Shown: positions 18,733-27,725, counted from the stretch's first letter. The stretch: 64,000 bases of DNA from CAZJVD01 sp964549505 (GCA_964549505.1 CAZJVD010000002.1:62001-126000); one strand, 5' to 3'. The notes: a model not told the origin generated them from the letters alone. Translations and numbers: made by a program.

Positions 18733-19767
18733 CTACTCAATCCACTGACCCATGAATTTTTCACCATACGTTTGAATCGCTCTCAGGCGGTTGTGAGCGG
18801 GACAGAGTAATTGTAGATTAGTTTCAACCGTCTCGCCTCCGACCGCAAACGGAGTGATGTGATCGAACTGCAATCCGTGTTTTCCGTCGCATCGTTTTCC
18901 GGTTTTTAGATCAACGTACTCGCACTGGTTCTGCGCCCGAGCCGCGACCATTTCGCGTACGAACTTTGAAATGTAGCGCGACACAGGCCCAAAACCCGAC
19001 TTTGACGGCGCACTTTGCGACGCTGGTAAGACTGTGTCTGAACCCTGTTGTGTGGGCTGAGCCGAGCGCGGCGTGTGTTGCGCGGTCGCTTGTTCCGGCA
19101 CAAGTGCGCACGCGTCATTGTCGGCATCACGTCCTGCTGTTACGACGCGATCGTCGGCCCCCGCACTGGAACGCGTTCTTAAGACGGTGTTTTTCCTTTC
19201 CTTGATCACAATCGACCGTCGCAAGGAGATCTTTAAGCAGTCTGCGATACTCAGTCCTGGATTGCCTTCGAGCTCTTTGAATCGTTCGAGTAACGCCTCA
19301 CATTCATCGTCGATCTCGACGGTAATTGTTTTGAGTTTGCCCGGCTCGAGGATCTTCTCGATCTCGCGCTTCGGTCGGTCTTCAATCTGAGACAGAAGCT
19401 CCAAAGTCTGCGCAGTTGTCAGTTGTTTCTTTCTGACATGAACCGCAAACTGTGCCGTCGTTGTTAAATTGAGTTTACCTTCCTGAAGTGCGATCCTTAC
19501 TTCGTCGATCTTGAAAACCAATCGCATCGCAGCAACACGCTCGAAGGCCTGTCGATCACCGTAGCCTAAATAGTCTCTGACGTAGACAAACAGACTCGAG
19601 TAACCACGTATCAAATAGAGTCGCCTCCGATCGACCTCAAACAAGAACTCAAGTAACTCATACGTTGCTTTCTTTTCTCGTTTCGCGGCTTCTAATGTCT
19701 CCGAGTGGAGGATATCGTCTGGCATTCTTTTTGTAGAATCTTGCAAATCGTGAGTTTTGATAAACAT
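18733..19767 (-). CDS. HNH endonuclease-domain protein
   Basis: The C-terminal HNH domain shows a paired-Cys zinc-binding frame (QCEYVDLKTGKRC), then LQFDHITPFAVGG and NLQLLCPAHNRLRA, which carries the HNH metal-binding residues. The N-terminal 200 residues are helical (ATYELLEFLFEVDRRRLYL, GYSSLFVYVRDYLGYGDRQA), a region I associate with HNH proteins found in multiple copies in Bdellovibrio-like genomes. A variable Ala/Thr/Gln-rich linker joins the two. The likely start is the ATG at 19767, giving 344 residues; an ATG at 19815 is in frame. It is inserted in antisense between sucA and sucB, which suggests a mobile or selfish gene. Its target is unknown. Confidence 0.82.
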   Translation of the reverse strand: MFIKTHDLQDSTKRMPDDILHSETLEAAKREKKATYELLEFLFEVDRRRLYLIRGYSSLFVYVRDYLGYGDRQAFERVAAMRLVFKIDEVRIALQEGKLNLTTTAQFAVHVRKKQLTTAQTLELLSQIEDRPKREIEKILEPGKLKTITVEIDDECEALLERFKELEGNPGLSIADCLKISLRRSIVIKERKNTVLRTRSSAGADDRVVTAGRDADNDACALVPEQATAQHTPRSAQPTQQGSDTVLPASQSAPSKSGFGPVSRYISKFVREMVAARAQNQCEYVDLKTGKRCDGKHGLQFDHITPFAVGGETVETNLQLLCPAHNRLRAIQTYGEKFMGQWIE

Positions 19768-20313
19768 ACCTCGTCCACTGAAAAGCACGTTCAGTGCCAA
19801 GGCAGATAACACCACACGGATTTGTACCCATCACGAGAACATCGCCAAGGGCAGAATGCAGATGGAAATGATTTATCAAAACAGCAATACCGAGTACTTC
19901 GTCCGTATGCCATTGCCGATTGCTCCACCACATACATCGTCTGTATTAGTGAACCGAAAGTATCATAGCATCGTCGCGCCCCACTCGTCGCCGCAAACGC
20001 ACACGACTGGGCGGACCATCAGACCGAATAGCCGCTCGCCCAATACAATCTCGTACAGCCCACTAAAGCATCTACACCGTGCTGCGCCTGCACTTGTTCC
20101 GGAACAAGTGCAGGCGCCGGAACATCCAACGGCTCAAACTTTCAATATCTTCTTAGTAAGGGCAATTTATCCCACTGCGTCACAACACCTGGATATTTCG
20201 AACACGTGACAGTGACATCACCACGAACTGCCTCACATCTGGGTAAACATCCACCCACAACCACAGAGATTCATAAGCAAACTCGTTTTAAGTCGGATAG
20301 AATTTGATCAACT
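19768..20313. other. 546-base non-coding stretch between HNH gene and sucB
   Basis: No convincing gene was found here on either strand. Open frames exist but have no domain, no good ribosome site and biased composition. It probably holds the promoter of the HNH gene (left), the promoter for sucB-lpdA (right) and the 34-bp palindrome described separately. It is the longest gene-free stretch in the window and sits beside the HNH gene, so it may be part of the same inserted unit. Confidence 0.5.
20084..20117. repeat. 34-bp perfect palindrome
   Basis: Two 17-base arms meet at a central TTCCGGAA with no spacer and no mismatch (left arm 20084-20100, right arm 20101-20117). As RNA or single-stranded DNA it would form a very stable hairpin. 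No T-run follows, so it is not a normal terminator. A degenerate version of the core (CTTGTTCCGGCACAAG, one mismatch from symmetry) occurs inside the nearby HNH gene at about 19090-19105. This suggests a REP-like or recognition element tied to that gene. Confidence 0.75.
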
Positions 20314-21633
20314 ATGAAAACCACCCTCGTGGCACCTAGCGTCGGCGAATCCATCACCGAAGTCAGCATCCTGAAATGGAACAAGAAATCGGGCGAAGCA
20401 GTGAAGAAGGGCGATGTCCTACTCGAGATTGAATCCGAGAAGGCAACCGTTGAAGTCATCGCCGAAAACTCTGGCGTATTGACCATCATCAAGGCTCAAG
20501 GCACGACGGTCCCGATCGGCGAAACACTCGGAACGATCGACGATTCAATCAGCGCAACGGCGAGTCCGAGTAACGCTCCTGTCGCATCCACGCAGTCCGC
20601 CACCACAACAGCTCCTACTAGTACCCCTTCATTCTCTCCCGCAGCTCATGCTGGTGCCGGTGCTATTTCAGCCGGAGCCGGATCGTTTCAAACGACCGTA
20701 AGCCCGTCAGTTCGGCGCGTGCTCACCGAACAAGGTTTGAACCCCGATCAAGTCGCAGCTTCGACTCACGGAACCGGACGCGACGGTCGATTGACCAAAG
20801 GCGATGCGATGCAAATCGGCGCCGGGGGTATGGCCACCGCGACTGCGATAGCGCCGTCGCCCCTAACACGCCCTAACCAGACACCCGCTCAGAACCGCGA
20901 AACAACCGTCACTAAAGATCAGCCAGGTGATCGTCGCGTTCCAATGTCGCGTCTGCGCATGAAGATCGCAGAGCGTCTCGTTCACGCACAGAGCACGGCA
21001 GCGATTCTCACGACTTTTAACGAAGTCGATATGTCGGCAGTCATGCAGATTCGCAGTCAAAAGAAAGACGCCTTCAAGACGAAGTATGGCGCTTCACTGA
21101 GCTTCATGTCGTTCTTCACGCGTGGTGTAGTCGAATCACTGAAGCTGATTCCGGCGGTCAATGCGTTCATCGATGGAAACGACTCTGTCTTTCATGATTA
21201 CTTTGATATTGGCATCGCGGTCGGCACTCCTCGCGGCCTCGTGGTGCCCGTACTCCGCGACGCCGGCTCGATGGGTTTCGTACAAATCGAAAAGAAAATG
21301 GCCGAGATAGCGACCAAAGCACGCGACGGGAAACTCTCGATTGCCGAAATGTCCGGTGGGACCTTTACAATTTCAAACGGTGGCACGTACGGATCGTTGC
21401 TATCAACGCCGATTCTCAATCCCCCGCAGAGTGGAATCTTGGGCATGCATAAAATTATGGATCGGCCGGTCGTGGTCAATGGTCAGGTAGTGGCGCGACC
21501 CATGATGTATCTGGCGCTTTCGTACGATCATCGAATGATCGACGGAAAAGAGGCCGTGACGTTCTTGGTAACGCTCAAAGATCTCCTTGAAAACCCTGAA
21601 AAACTAGGCTTAGCTGAACTCCATGCCGTTTGA
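20314..21633 (+). CDS. sucB: 2-oxoglutarate dehydrogenase E2 component, dihydrolipoyl succinyltransferase
   Basis: The 439-residue protein has the classical E2 order. The lipoyl domain is at residues 1-75, with the lipoylated Lys43 in EIESEKATVEV. A Ser/Thr/Ala/Pro-rich linker follows, then the E1/E3-binding domain (SPSVRRVLTEQGLNPDQV, about residues 130-165). After a second linker comes the catalytic core from about residue 205, with the active-site motif SYDHRMIDG near the C-terminus. It transfers the succinyl group from E1 to CoA. Its stop overlaps the lpdA start by 11 bases. Length, lipoyl surroundings and the adjacent sucA identify it as OdhB/SucB rather than the pyruvate E2. Confidence 0.95.
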   Translation: MKTTLVAPSVGESITEVSILKWNKKSGEAVKKGDVLLEIESEKATVEVIAENSGVLTIIKAQGTTVPIGETLGTIDDSISATASPSNAPVASTQSATTTAPTSTPSFSPAAHAGAGAISAGAGSFQTTVSPSVRRVLTEQGLNPDQVAASTHGTGRDGRLTKGDAMQIGAGGMATATAIAPSPLTRPNQTPAQNRETTVTKDQPGDRRVPMSRLRMKIAERLVHAQSTAAILTTFNEVDMSAVMQIRSQKKDAFKTKYGASLSFMSFFTRGVVESLKLIPAVNAFIDGNDSVFHDYFDIGIAVGTPRGLVVPVLRDAGSMGFVQIEKKMAEIATKARDGKLSIAEMSGGTFTISNGGTYGSLLSTPILNPPQSGILGMHKIMDRPVVVNGQVVARPMMYLALSYDHRMIDGKEAVTFLVTLKDLLENPEKLGLAELHAV

Positions 21634-23032
21634 TCTCATCGTGATTGGTTCGGGGCCGGCGGGTTATGTCGGCGCCATACGAGCTGCGCAACTCGGAATG
21701 TCGGTCGCATGCATTGAAAAAGATCCCACTCTGGGTGGGACCTGCTTGAATGTCGGTTGTATTCCGTCGAAAGCGCTACTCGACTCGAGCGAAAAATACG
21801 AAAAAGCGCAACACGAGTTCGCGAGCCACGGTATCGAGATCAGCAGTATTAAACTCAATATCGATGCGATGATGAAGCGCAAAGAGACTGTCGTAAAAAC
21901 CCTCACGCAGGGAATCGCGGGACTTTTCAAAAAGAATAAAATCACATCTCTTCAAGGCACAGGAAAGCTGATCGACGTTAAAGGGGCGCTCAAAACCGTC
22001 GAAGTTACGGGCGCTGGCGGCACCACCACCCATCAGGCGAAATCGGTTTTGATTGCGACAGGCAGCACACCCATTGAGCTACCGACACTGAAATTCGACG
22101 GAACGACGATCATCAGCTCGACCGAGGCACTCTCCCTCAAAGCTGTTCCGAAGCGACTGGCCGTGGTCGGCGCAGGCGTTATTGGGCTCGAGCTTGGTTC
22201 TGTTTGGAAGCGCCTAGGTTCACACGTCACGGTCATCGAATTTATGGACAAGCTCTTGCCACGTCTCGATCGTCAAGTGGCTAGAGAGGTCGAGAAGTCC
22301 TTCAAAAAACAGGGTCTCGAGTTCCACTTTTCGACCAAGGTTGTCGGCGCAACCAAGACTAAATCAGGAATCACATTGTCAGCAGAAGACGTTCCGACAG
22401 GAACAAAGAAAACGATCGAGGCCGACGTCGTTTTGGTTGCGACGGGTCGCCGTCCTTATACAGACGGCCTCGGCCTTGAAAACGTCGGCGTCACAAAAGA
22501 TGACAAAGGCCGGATTAACATCGACGATCACTTTCAAACGAATGTTCCGGGAGTTTTTGCCGTCGGCGATGTCGTCCGTGGTCCGATGCTCGCTCACAAA
22601 GGCGAGGAAGAAGCTATCGCTGCAGTAGAACTCATGGCTGGAAAAGCAGGACACGTCAATTACGACGTCATTCCCGATGTGATCTACACGTGGCCCGAAA
22701 TCGCGACGGTCGGTAAGACGGAAGACGAATGTAAGGCTCTTGGATGGGAAGTGAAAACGGGTTCGTTTCCGTTCCTAGCGAATGCTCGATCAAAAGCAAT
22801 GTCAGAAAATGAAGGGGTCGTCAAAATCGTGGCACACGCTAAGAACGATCGCGTTCTGGGCGCCACGATCTTCGGACCCGGTGCAAGCGAACTCATCGCT
22901 GAGATCGCATCAGTCATGGAGTTTGGCGGGAGCTCCGAAGACATCGCGCGGACCTGCCACGCACACCCAACGCTGTCAGAGACCGTCAAAGAAGCGGCGC
23001 TCGATGTCGAGAAACGCAGGATCAATCTGTGA
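21623..23032 (+). CDS. lpdA: Dihydrolipoyl dehydrogenase (E3)
   Basis: Flavoprotein of 469 residues that re-oxidises the dihydrolipoyl arm of E2 with NAD+. It shows the FAD-binding GSGPAGYVGAIRAAQLG, the redox disulfide Cys41/Cys46 in GGTCLNVGCIPSKALL, an NAD-binding AVVGAGVIGLELGSVW, the FAD motif VFAVGDVVRGPMLAHKGEEE and the active-site histidine in CHAHPTLSE. The start overlaps the end of sucB. The stop overlaps the next gene's GTG start by four bases, tying a PilZ-like gene to this operon. It may also serve pyruvate dehydrogenase. Confidence 0.96.
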   Translation: MPFDLIVIGSGPAGYVGAIRAAQLGMSVACIEKDPTLGGTCLNVGCIPSKALLDSSEKYEKAQHEFASHGIEISSIKLNIDAMMKRKETVVKTLTQGIAGLFKKNKITSLQGTGKLIDVKGALKTVEVTGAGGTTTHQAKSVLIATGSTPIELPTLKFDGTTIISSTEALSLKAVPKRLAVVGAGVIGLELGSVWKRLGSHVTVIEFMDKLLPRLDRQVAREVEKSFKKQGLEFHFSTKVVGATKTKSGITLSAEDVPTGTKKTIEADVVLVATGRRPYTDGLGLENVGVTKDDKGRINIDDHFQTNVPGVFAVGDVVRGPMLAHKGEEEAIAAVELMAGKAGHVNYDVIPDVIYTWPEIATVGKTEDECKALGWEVKTGSFPFLANARSKAMSENEGVVKIVAHAKNDRVLGATIFGPGASELIAEIASVMEFGGSSEDIARTCHAHPTLSETVKEAALDVEKRRINL

Positions 23033-23481
23033 CCGGCACAAAAAAAACGCCGCATAAACCCGCAAAAGCAAAACCCGCGAAAAAGACCGGTGAGTTTGAG
23101 ATTTTTCGAGAAGAGGATTTCAGGTCCATCGAGGTCATTCTCGACTTTGAGAACGTCACGACGCGCACAAAACTCAAGGCGAGCGACAAGGCCATCTTCA
23201 GCGAGTTAGCCGAGGACAGTTTTATCATCGAAGTGCCCGAGAAAGCGTGTTCCAAGGGACACAATGTCCTCGTGGAGATAACCACTAAAAACGCTCCCGA
23301 AGACCTCGCTTTTTCGGTAACGGGTAAGGTCGTTTCGACCGAAAAGGTCAACGCAGGGAAACTGCGTACCGAGGTTAAACTCGTCCAGTACGAAGAATCG
23401 GACTGGAATGCGTTCACTCAGATTTTCTCAAAACGACAAGAGGAAATCACCGAGTTCTTTGACGCTGTTCGCGGCTCCTAA
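23029..23481 (+). CDS. PilZ-like domain protein
   Basis: The protein (150 residues) starts at a GTG overlapping the lpdA stop. A Lys/Ala/Pro-rich tail of about 20 residues is followed by a small beta-rich domain. The pattern FSELAEDSFIIEV, then VLVEIT and VTGKVV, resembles a PilZ barrel (compare the usual D-S-G strand turn), and a helical tail ends the chain. The RxxxR motif that binds cyclic di-GMP is not obvious, so ligand binding is doubtful. Its placement after E3 of the TCA complex is unusual, and it likely works with the receiver-TPR gene that directly follows. Confidence 0.6.
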   Translation: MTGTKKTPHKPAKAKPAKKTGEFEIFREEDFRSIEVILDFENVTTRTKLKASDKAIFSELAEDSFIIEVPEKACSKGHNVLVEITTKNAPEDLAFSVTGKVVSTEKVNAGKLRTEVKLVQYEESDWNAFTQIFSKRQEEITEFFDAVRGS

Positions 23482-23493
23482 TTGCCACGAGGT

Positions 23494-24861
23494 ATGGACA
23501 AGAACGCCGAGCGAAAACTTGGGGACACCCCCGAGAACAACATGCTTTTTCAAGCTTTCATCGAGAAGGCAACCCTCGTTGTTGCGGATCCGAATGGCGC
23601 CTCGCGCACCGGTATCGCGCGAACGTTAACCACCATGGGGGCTCGAGCGGCCAATATCGCCACCGCAAGCACGTACCAGATGGCCGAGAGTGAAATCGAA
23701 CGCGTCCGTCCAAGTATCATTGTTTGCGACTATGACATGAATGGCGAAAGTGGACTCAATCTACTTCAGAAGCACCGCCAAGAGCGCCCCGATGCCAAGA
23801 AGTCGATTTTTGTCCTCGTGACGGGAAACAGCTCGCAAAGCGCTGTCGCACAAGCAGCCGAAGAAGATGTCGACACGTTTGTTCTGAAACCCTACACGCT
23901 TCACACCTTCAAACAGCAACTCTTTCGCGCCATCATGGGCAAGATCAATCCATCGGACTACGCTGTCACAATCGAAGCGGGCAAAGAACAGATGCTCAAT
24001 GGTGAGTTCGATGCTGCGATAGCCACTTTCGAAGCGGCGGCAAAACTTCATCCAAAGCCGGCTCTAGCGCATTTCTATCAAGGCCAGACGCGTCTCATGA
24101 AACAGATGATGGCAGAAGCCAAACAAAGTTTCAGTGAAGGACTCGACGTCAACAAAATGCATTACAAATGCCTCACGGGTTTATTTGACCTTCTCATGGG
24201 TCGCGGCGAAGCGGCCGAGGCCTATGCCGTCGTCAAACGCATTTCGAAGTATTTTCCGGCAAACCCAAAACGACTCTCACAAGTCTTGCGTCTGGCGATC
24301 ATGACAAAAAGTTATGAAGATATCGAAGGGTTCTATCAGTCTTTCATTTCGATTGAAGCACGCAATGACGATCTGATTAAGTTTGTCTGCGCTGCGCTCG
24401 TTGTGTGCGGAAAGTTTTATCTGAGTACGAATACGCTTTCGCGTGCGTTTGAGCTCTTCCATAAGGCCGTCGTCACAGCCGCCGGCCGAACCAAGGTTTT
24501 ACGCGAAGTCATTGTCGCCCTCTGTGAGTTCAACCAACCCAAACAAGCGCAAGCATATCTCACGCGCTTCGATCCAAAGGTTCAGTCGGGAGCCGACTAT
24601 CAGGTTTCCAAATTGTCGATCACCGCGAAACTCGAGTTACCGACGGTCCTACTCGAAAAAGTGCGTGGCGCTCTGAAGACCGGAGTCGAGGACCCCATCC
24701 TCTACAAGATTGCTATCGAGGCTAACCGCGCTTGTGGGTACCACGAACAAGCCGACGACCTCGCGACCCGGGCACGAGCAAGGTTCCCCAATCATCTGGC
24801 CCTTTTTGGTTCGGGCTCCAAAGACCCGGGCACGACGCCCGCCAGCAACGCAGCTGCTTAG
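23494..24861 (+). CDS. Response-regulator receiver domain fused to TPR-like repeats
   Basis: Residues about 25-150 form a CheY-like receiver: TLVVADPNGASRTGI at the first strand, the phospho-acceptor Asp in IIVCDYDMNGESG, Thr in VLVTGNSSQ, and Lys in FVLKPY. The acidic pair of the first strand is reduced to one Asp, as in some atypical receivers. From about residue 165 the chain consists of TPR-like helical pairs (GKEQMLNGEFDAAIATFEAAA, ALAHFYQGQTRLMKQ). The output is therefore protein binding, not DNA binding. The start is ambiguous among TTG 23482, ATG 23494 and ATG 23542. It directly follows the PilZ-like gene. The C-terminal tail is Ala/Thr rich. Confidence 0.8.
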   Translation: MDKNAERKLGDTPENNMLFQAFIEKATLVVADPNGASRTGIARTLTTMGARAANIATASTYQMAESEIERVRPSIIVCDYDMNGESGLNLLQKHRQERPDAKKSIFVLVTGNSSQSAVAQAAEEDVDTFVLKPYTLHTFKQQLFRAIMGKINPSDYAVTIEAGKEQMLNGEFDAAIATFEAAAKLHPKPALAHFYQGQTRLMKQMMAEAKQSFSEGLDVNKMHYKCLTGLFDLLMGRGEAAEAYAVVKRISKYFPANPKRLSQVLRLAIMTKSYEDIEGFYQSFISIEARNDDLIKFVCAALVVCGKFYLSTNTLSRAFELFHKAVVTAAGRTKVLREVIVALCEFNQPKQAQAYLTRFDPKVQSGADYQVSKLSITAKLELPTVLLEKVRGALKTGVEDPILYKIAIEANRACGYHEQADDLATRARARFPNHLALFGSGSKDPGTTPASNAAA

Positions 24862-25002
24862 AAACTGACCATATCGAGTCCCGGAGAAGCCGTCCAACAC
24901 GGTTAAGCTATTGCAGCTATTCAACTTTTTAAATTGTTTGTATTTATTCTTTTTGTAAATTATTATTAATATTAAGGCTCCTTGCGGAGGGTCATAATTT
25001 TT
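24862..25002 (+). promoter_or_regulatory. AT-rich leader before the first Agl-Glt-like block
   Basis: The second half of this 141-base spacer is almost pure A/T, in contrast to the flanking genes. It ends in a GGAGGG ribosome site for the gene at 25003. Similar AT-rich islands precede the gene blocks at 33334 and 41481, so all three probably carry promoters of the same type. I cannot assign exact -35 and -10 boxes. Confidence 0.4.
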
Positions 25003-25992
25003 ATGGAACACCACACCGGATCACCGGGTAACGGTCATCAGAGAAAGACAAAGTTCATGATCATTGGCGTGCTCACGCTTGTAGCGTCGATCACGCTGGC
25101 CACGGTTTTTTGGCCGTCGCCATCCGACACCCCAGCCGTCGGAACATCGGGTAGCCCCGGCGCACCTGACTTGGAGACAGCGGCCCCCAGCGCAGGCAAC
25201 GACGCTGATTCACAGTTTGCCGATAGCTCCGCTCCAGCTTTACCCGTCGAATCAGCTGATGGTCGTGGAGCCACCGCGGGCGAATCTGCTCCTGCAGCGG
25301 ACTCAGCACGACCAGCGAACGGACAACAACAAATCGGACAAGTCGGTCAGGCCGCACCAGCACTCGGAAGCACAGCAGCTGTAACGATCTCCACACAACC
25401 TACATCTGAAGCACTCAAGGACGCACCGAAACCAGTTTGTCACACCATGGAGTTTAAACACGAACACCTTCGAGCACATGACAGCGGTGAACCCTGTCTC
25501 GAGCATCGCAATGTTCTTACTCTTAAGGAAGATTCACTCAATCCAAAGTCCGTCTGCGTACGCGTGAACGGTAAAGCTATCCAACATCAAGTGGTTCGCA
25601 ATCCAAAAGTAGCAAACGAATGGAAAGTCGTTTTCGGTCCGCACGCCGGCCCGAATGCTGTCGTTACAACTACATACTGTTCGATCGGCGCACAATGTTC
25701 GGAAGGCTGCAAGATTCCGCGCGATGACTTCATGGAAGCAATCGGTGGCGGCGTCGGCTCACTCGACGGAAATCTGCCGGCCGTAAGCTGGGATGCCACG
25801 GGCAAAGAAAAGAAGATTGGCAAAACAGAAGAGAATCTCGATCGCGAGCTTAAGGACTTCACGGCCGTCATGAAAAAGTCTGACACTCAGAACTCAGACC
25901 TCTTTGCCGGATGGGTGAACGAAAAGACGCAAGTTTCATGCTTTGGAACAGGTTACGCACTCTTAGCAAAACCTGTGACAGGCAGGAGGTAA
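25003..25992 (+). CDS. Membrane-anchored, Cys-rich periplasmic protein of the Agl-Glt-like cluster
   Basis: With the ATG at 25003 (GGAGGG site upstream; a TTG at 24982 is in frame) the protein has 329 residues. A cytoplasmic head of about 15 residues is followed by one membrane segment (FMIIGVLTLVASITLATVFW), a Pro/Ala/Ser/Gly-rich linker of about 110 residues, and a C-terminal domain with seven cysteines from about residue 140. The domain probably folds in the periplasm with disulfides. I recognise no family. It is immediately followed by a VWA lipoprotein and the TolQ/TolR-like motor genes, so a structural role in that envelope machine is inferred. The linker could cross the peptidoglycan. 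Confidence 0.72.
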   Translation: MEHHTGSPGNGHQRKTKFMIIGVLTLVASITLATVFWPSPSDTPAVGTSGSPGAPDLETAAPSAGNDADSQFADSSAPALPVESADGRGATAGESAPAADSARPANGQQQIGQVGQAAPALGSTAAVTISTQPTSEALKDAPKPVCHTMEFKHEHLRAHDSGEPCLEHRNVLTLKEDSLNPKSVCVRVNGKAIQHQVVRNPKVANEWKVVFGPHAGPNAVVTTTYCSIGAQCSEGCKIPRDDFMEAIGGGVGSLDGNLPAVSWDATGKEKKIGKTEENLDRELKDFTAVMKKSDTQNSDLFAGWVNEKTQVSCFGTGYALLAKPVTGRR

Positions 25993-25995
25993 GTC

Positions 25996-27699
25996 ATGAA
26001 CTCGGGCCATGGAAAACTCGGAATTCCAATTGGACTCGGCTCTCTGGCCGTATCCCTATTCGGCTGTACTGCACAGCTACCGGATAGCTTTCGCTTCTTT
26101 CAACAAGATCAGCTGTTCGCAGCGGTATCGAACGTCAACACAAAAGTCGATCTTTTGTGGGTGGTCGATAACTCTGCGAGCATGGATATTTCACAGCAGC
26201 ACTTGCGAGACAACATGTCGGCTTTCGCAGTGAAGTACATGAAACCGACGTGGAATATTCGCTCTGCGGTGATCACAACTGACACGTACCTCGCGAACCC
26301 AGCGTTCTCGGGTTACCTGAATACCGTTATCGCCGGCAGCGTGAACTATCAGTCGCAGCACGTTCAAACGATTCTCCCTAACTGGGTGAATCCAAGCTGG
26401 AACCCCACCCTGTTGAACACAGCCACGGGGCGCTTCACCAACGGCATCAAATTCAAAGAACTTGTCTCCGTCTGGGGACCAAACTACGCCAAGCTGCAAG
26501 CCGGTCACAAAGACGGGCCGACAACAGCGATCTGTATGGAGTTCATGCCGTACTTTCTAGACGGCGTCACTCAGTGCGACCTACGCGATGACCCACTTGG
26601 TCCGAGCAACTCTGGAACAGCAAACTGCTTGGATCCAGACACCGGAGAAGATTCACTTTCACAATGCGTGAACACCATCCAGAACGACACCGTTCGTAGC
26701 GGTAAGGCGATCATTGAAACCAAGCCTCCATTAGGTGTTCCCGCAAACGCAGCTTGGACCGATCAGTTGATCGACGACTTCATCGTAAACCTATCAGCGG
26801 GTAGCAGCGGTCACGGCTCCGAACGCGGATTCTCGAGCGTGCTACAGTTACTCGCAGACAACGAAACGACGGGAACAGCTTTTTTCCGGCCGGACTCGAT
26901 TCGAATGATCATCTTTGTTTCAGACGAAGAAGATCAGTCGATGAATATCCCCTCATCGCCACCAGCAGGATTCACACCCGACACAAACTACGCTTGCGAT
27001 CAAGCCGGTCTTATCGCTCTCAATCCGACAGCGAACATCAGTGGCGTGAACGGTTACTGCTGCTCAGTAGGCGCCAACAACTGTAAATACGGTTCGGCAG
27101 GCACGAGCTGCGCGGCAAAAACCGTGGATGGACACACGTACACGATCAGCGTTTGCGCTGACGGCACGAAACTCATCCCCGTCAGTTCCGTAAAGTCACA
27201 GATCGATAGCTTTTTCAGAACGCTCGACGGACATGCCTCAGACCCGACAGCCGATGCCGGCTACATCGTCGCTGCGATCGTACCGTCCACTGGAAGCGCG
27301 ATTCAGACACTACAAGCTGCACGAACCGCTATGGACACGACCGTTGGCGTGATCAAAACGATCGCGACCGACAACGGTCAACGCTATCAAGATCTCGCAA
27401 ATCAAGTCGGCAATGGATCGATGGTTATGGACATCGCATCGCCTAGCTACGATGCGATTCTCGACAGCATCGGTCAGGCCATCGTCGCTAAGGCCGGTAC
27501 ATTCACGCTGAACTTCACAGCCACGAGCGACAGCGACATGATCGTGATTGTTCTGTACGGCGACGGAACGTTCAATGTTTTGAATACAAATCAATTTGAC
27601 GTGATTGGGAACAAAGTCGTCATCGCTCTCGATATCGTTTTGACATTCGACGAGAACACGCGTGTGGCGATCAATTACCAACCACAAAATGGGGAATAG
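25996..27699 (+). CDS. VWA-domain lipoprotein
   Basis: The protein has 567 residues and a perfect AGGAGG site six bases before the ATG. The signal peptide ends in the lipobox LFGC, so it is probably lipid-anchored. A von Willebrand factor A domain follows, with the metal-ion MIDAS motif DNSAS (Asp58, Ser60, Ser62) in DLLWVVDNSASM. Further acidic residues of the site may lie in FVSDEEDQS. A Cys-rich insertion (YCCSVGANNCKYG) sits near the middle. VWA domains bind protein partners through a divalent metal. Next to motor genes and Calx-beta lipoproteins, it may take part in adhesion or assembly at the outer membrane. This role is inferred from context. Confidence 0.82.
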   Translation: MNSGHGKLGIPIGLGSLAVSLFGCTAQLPDSFRFFQQDQLFAAVSNVNTKVDLLWVVDNSASMDISQQHLRDNMSAFAVKYMKPTWNIRSAVITTDTYLANPAFSGYLNTVIAGSVNYQSQHVQTILPNWVNPSWNPTLLNTATGRFTNGIKFKELVSVWGPNYAKLQAGHKDGPTTAICMEFMPYFLDGVTQCDLRDDPLGPSNSGTANCLDPDTGEDSLSQCVNTIQNDTVRSGKAIIETKPPLGVPANAAWTDQLIDDFIVNLSAGSSGHGSERGFSSVLQLLADNETTGTAFFRPDSIRMIIFVSDEEDQSMNIPSSPPAGFTPDTNYACDQAGLIALNPTANISGVNGYCCSVGANNCKYGSAGTSCAAKTVDGHTYTISVCADGTKLIPVSSVKSQIDSFFRTLDGHASDPTADAGYIVAAIVPSTGSAIQTLQAARTAMDTTVGVIKTIATDNGQRYQDLANQVGNGSMVMDIASPSYDAILDSIGQAIVAKAGTFTLNFTATSDSDMIVIVLYGDGTFNVLNTNQFDVIGNKVVIALDIVLTFDENTRVAINYQPQNGE

Positions 27700-27725
27700 T
27701 TAGAACTAGTAAGGGAGAAGTAAGA

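Noticed and set aside
19757..20209. 150-codon plus-strand frame in the sucA-sucB spacer
   Set aside because: No ribosome site or domain; His/Pro/Thr-rich composition; it overlaps the HNH start region and the palindrome.
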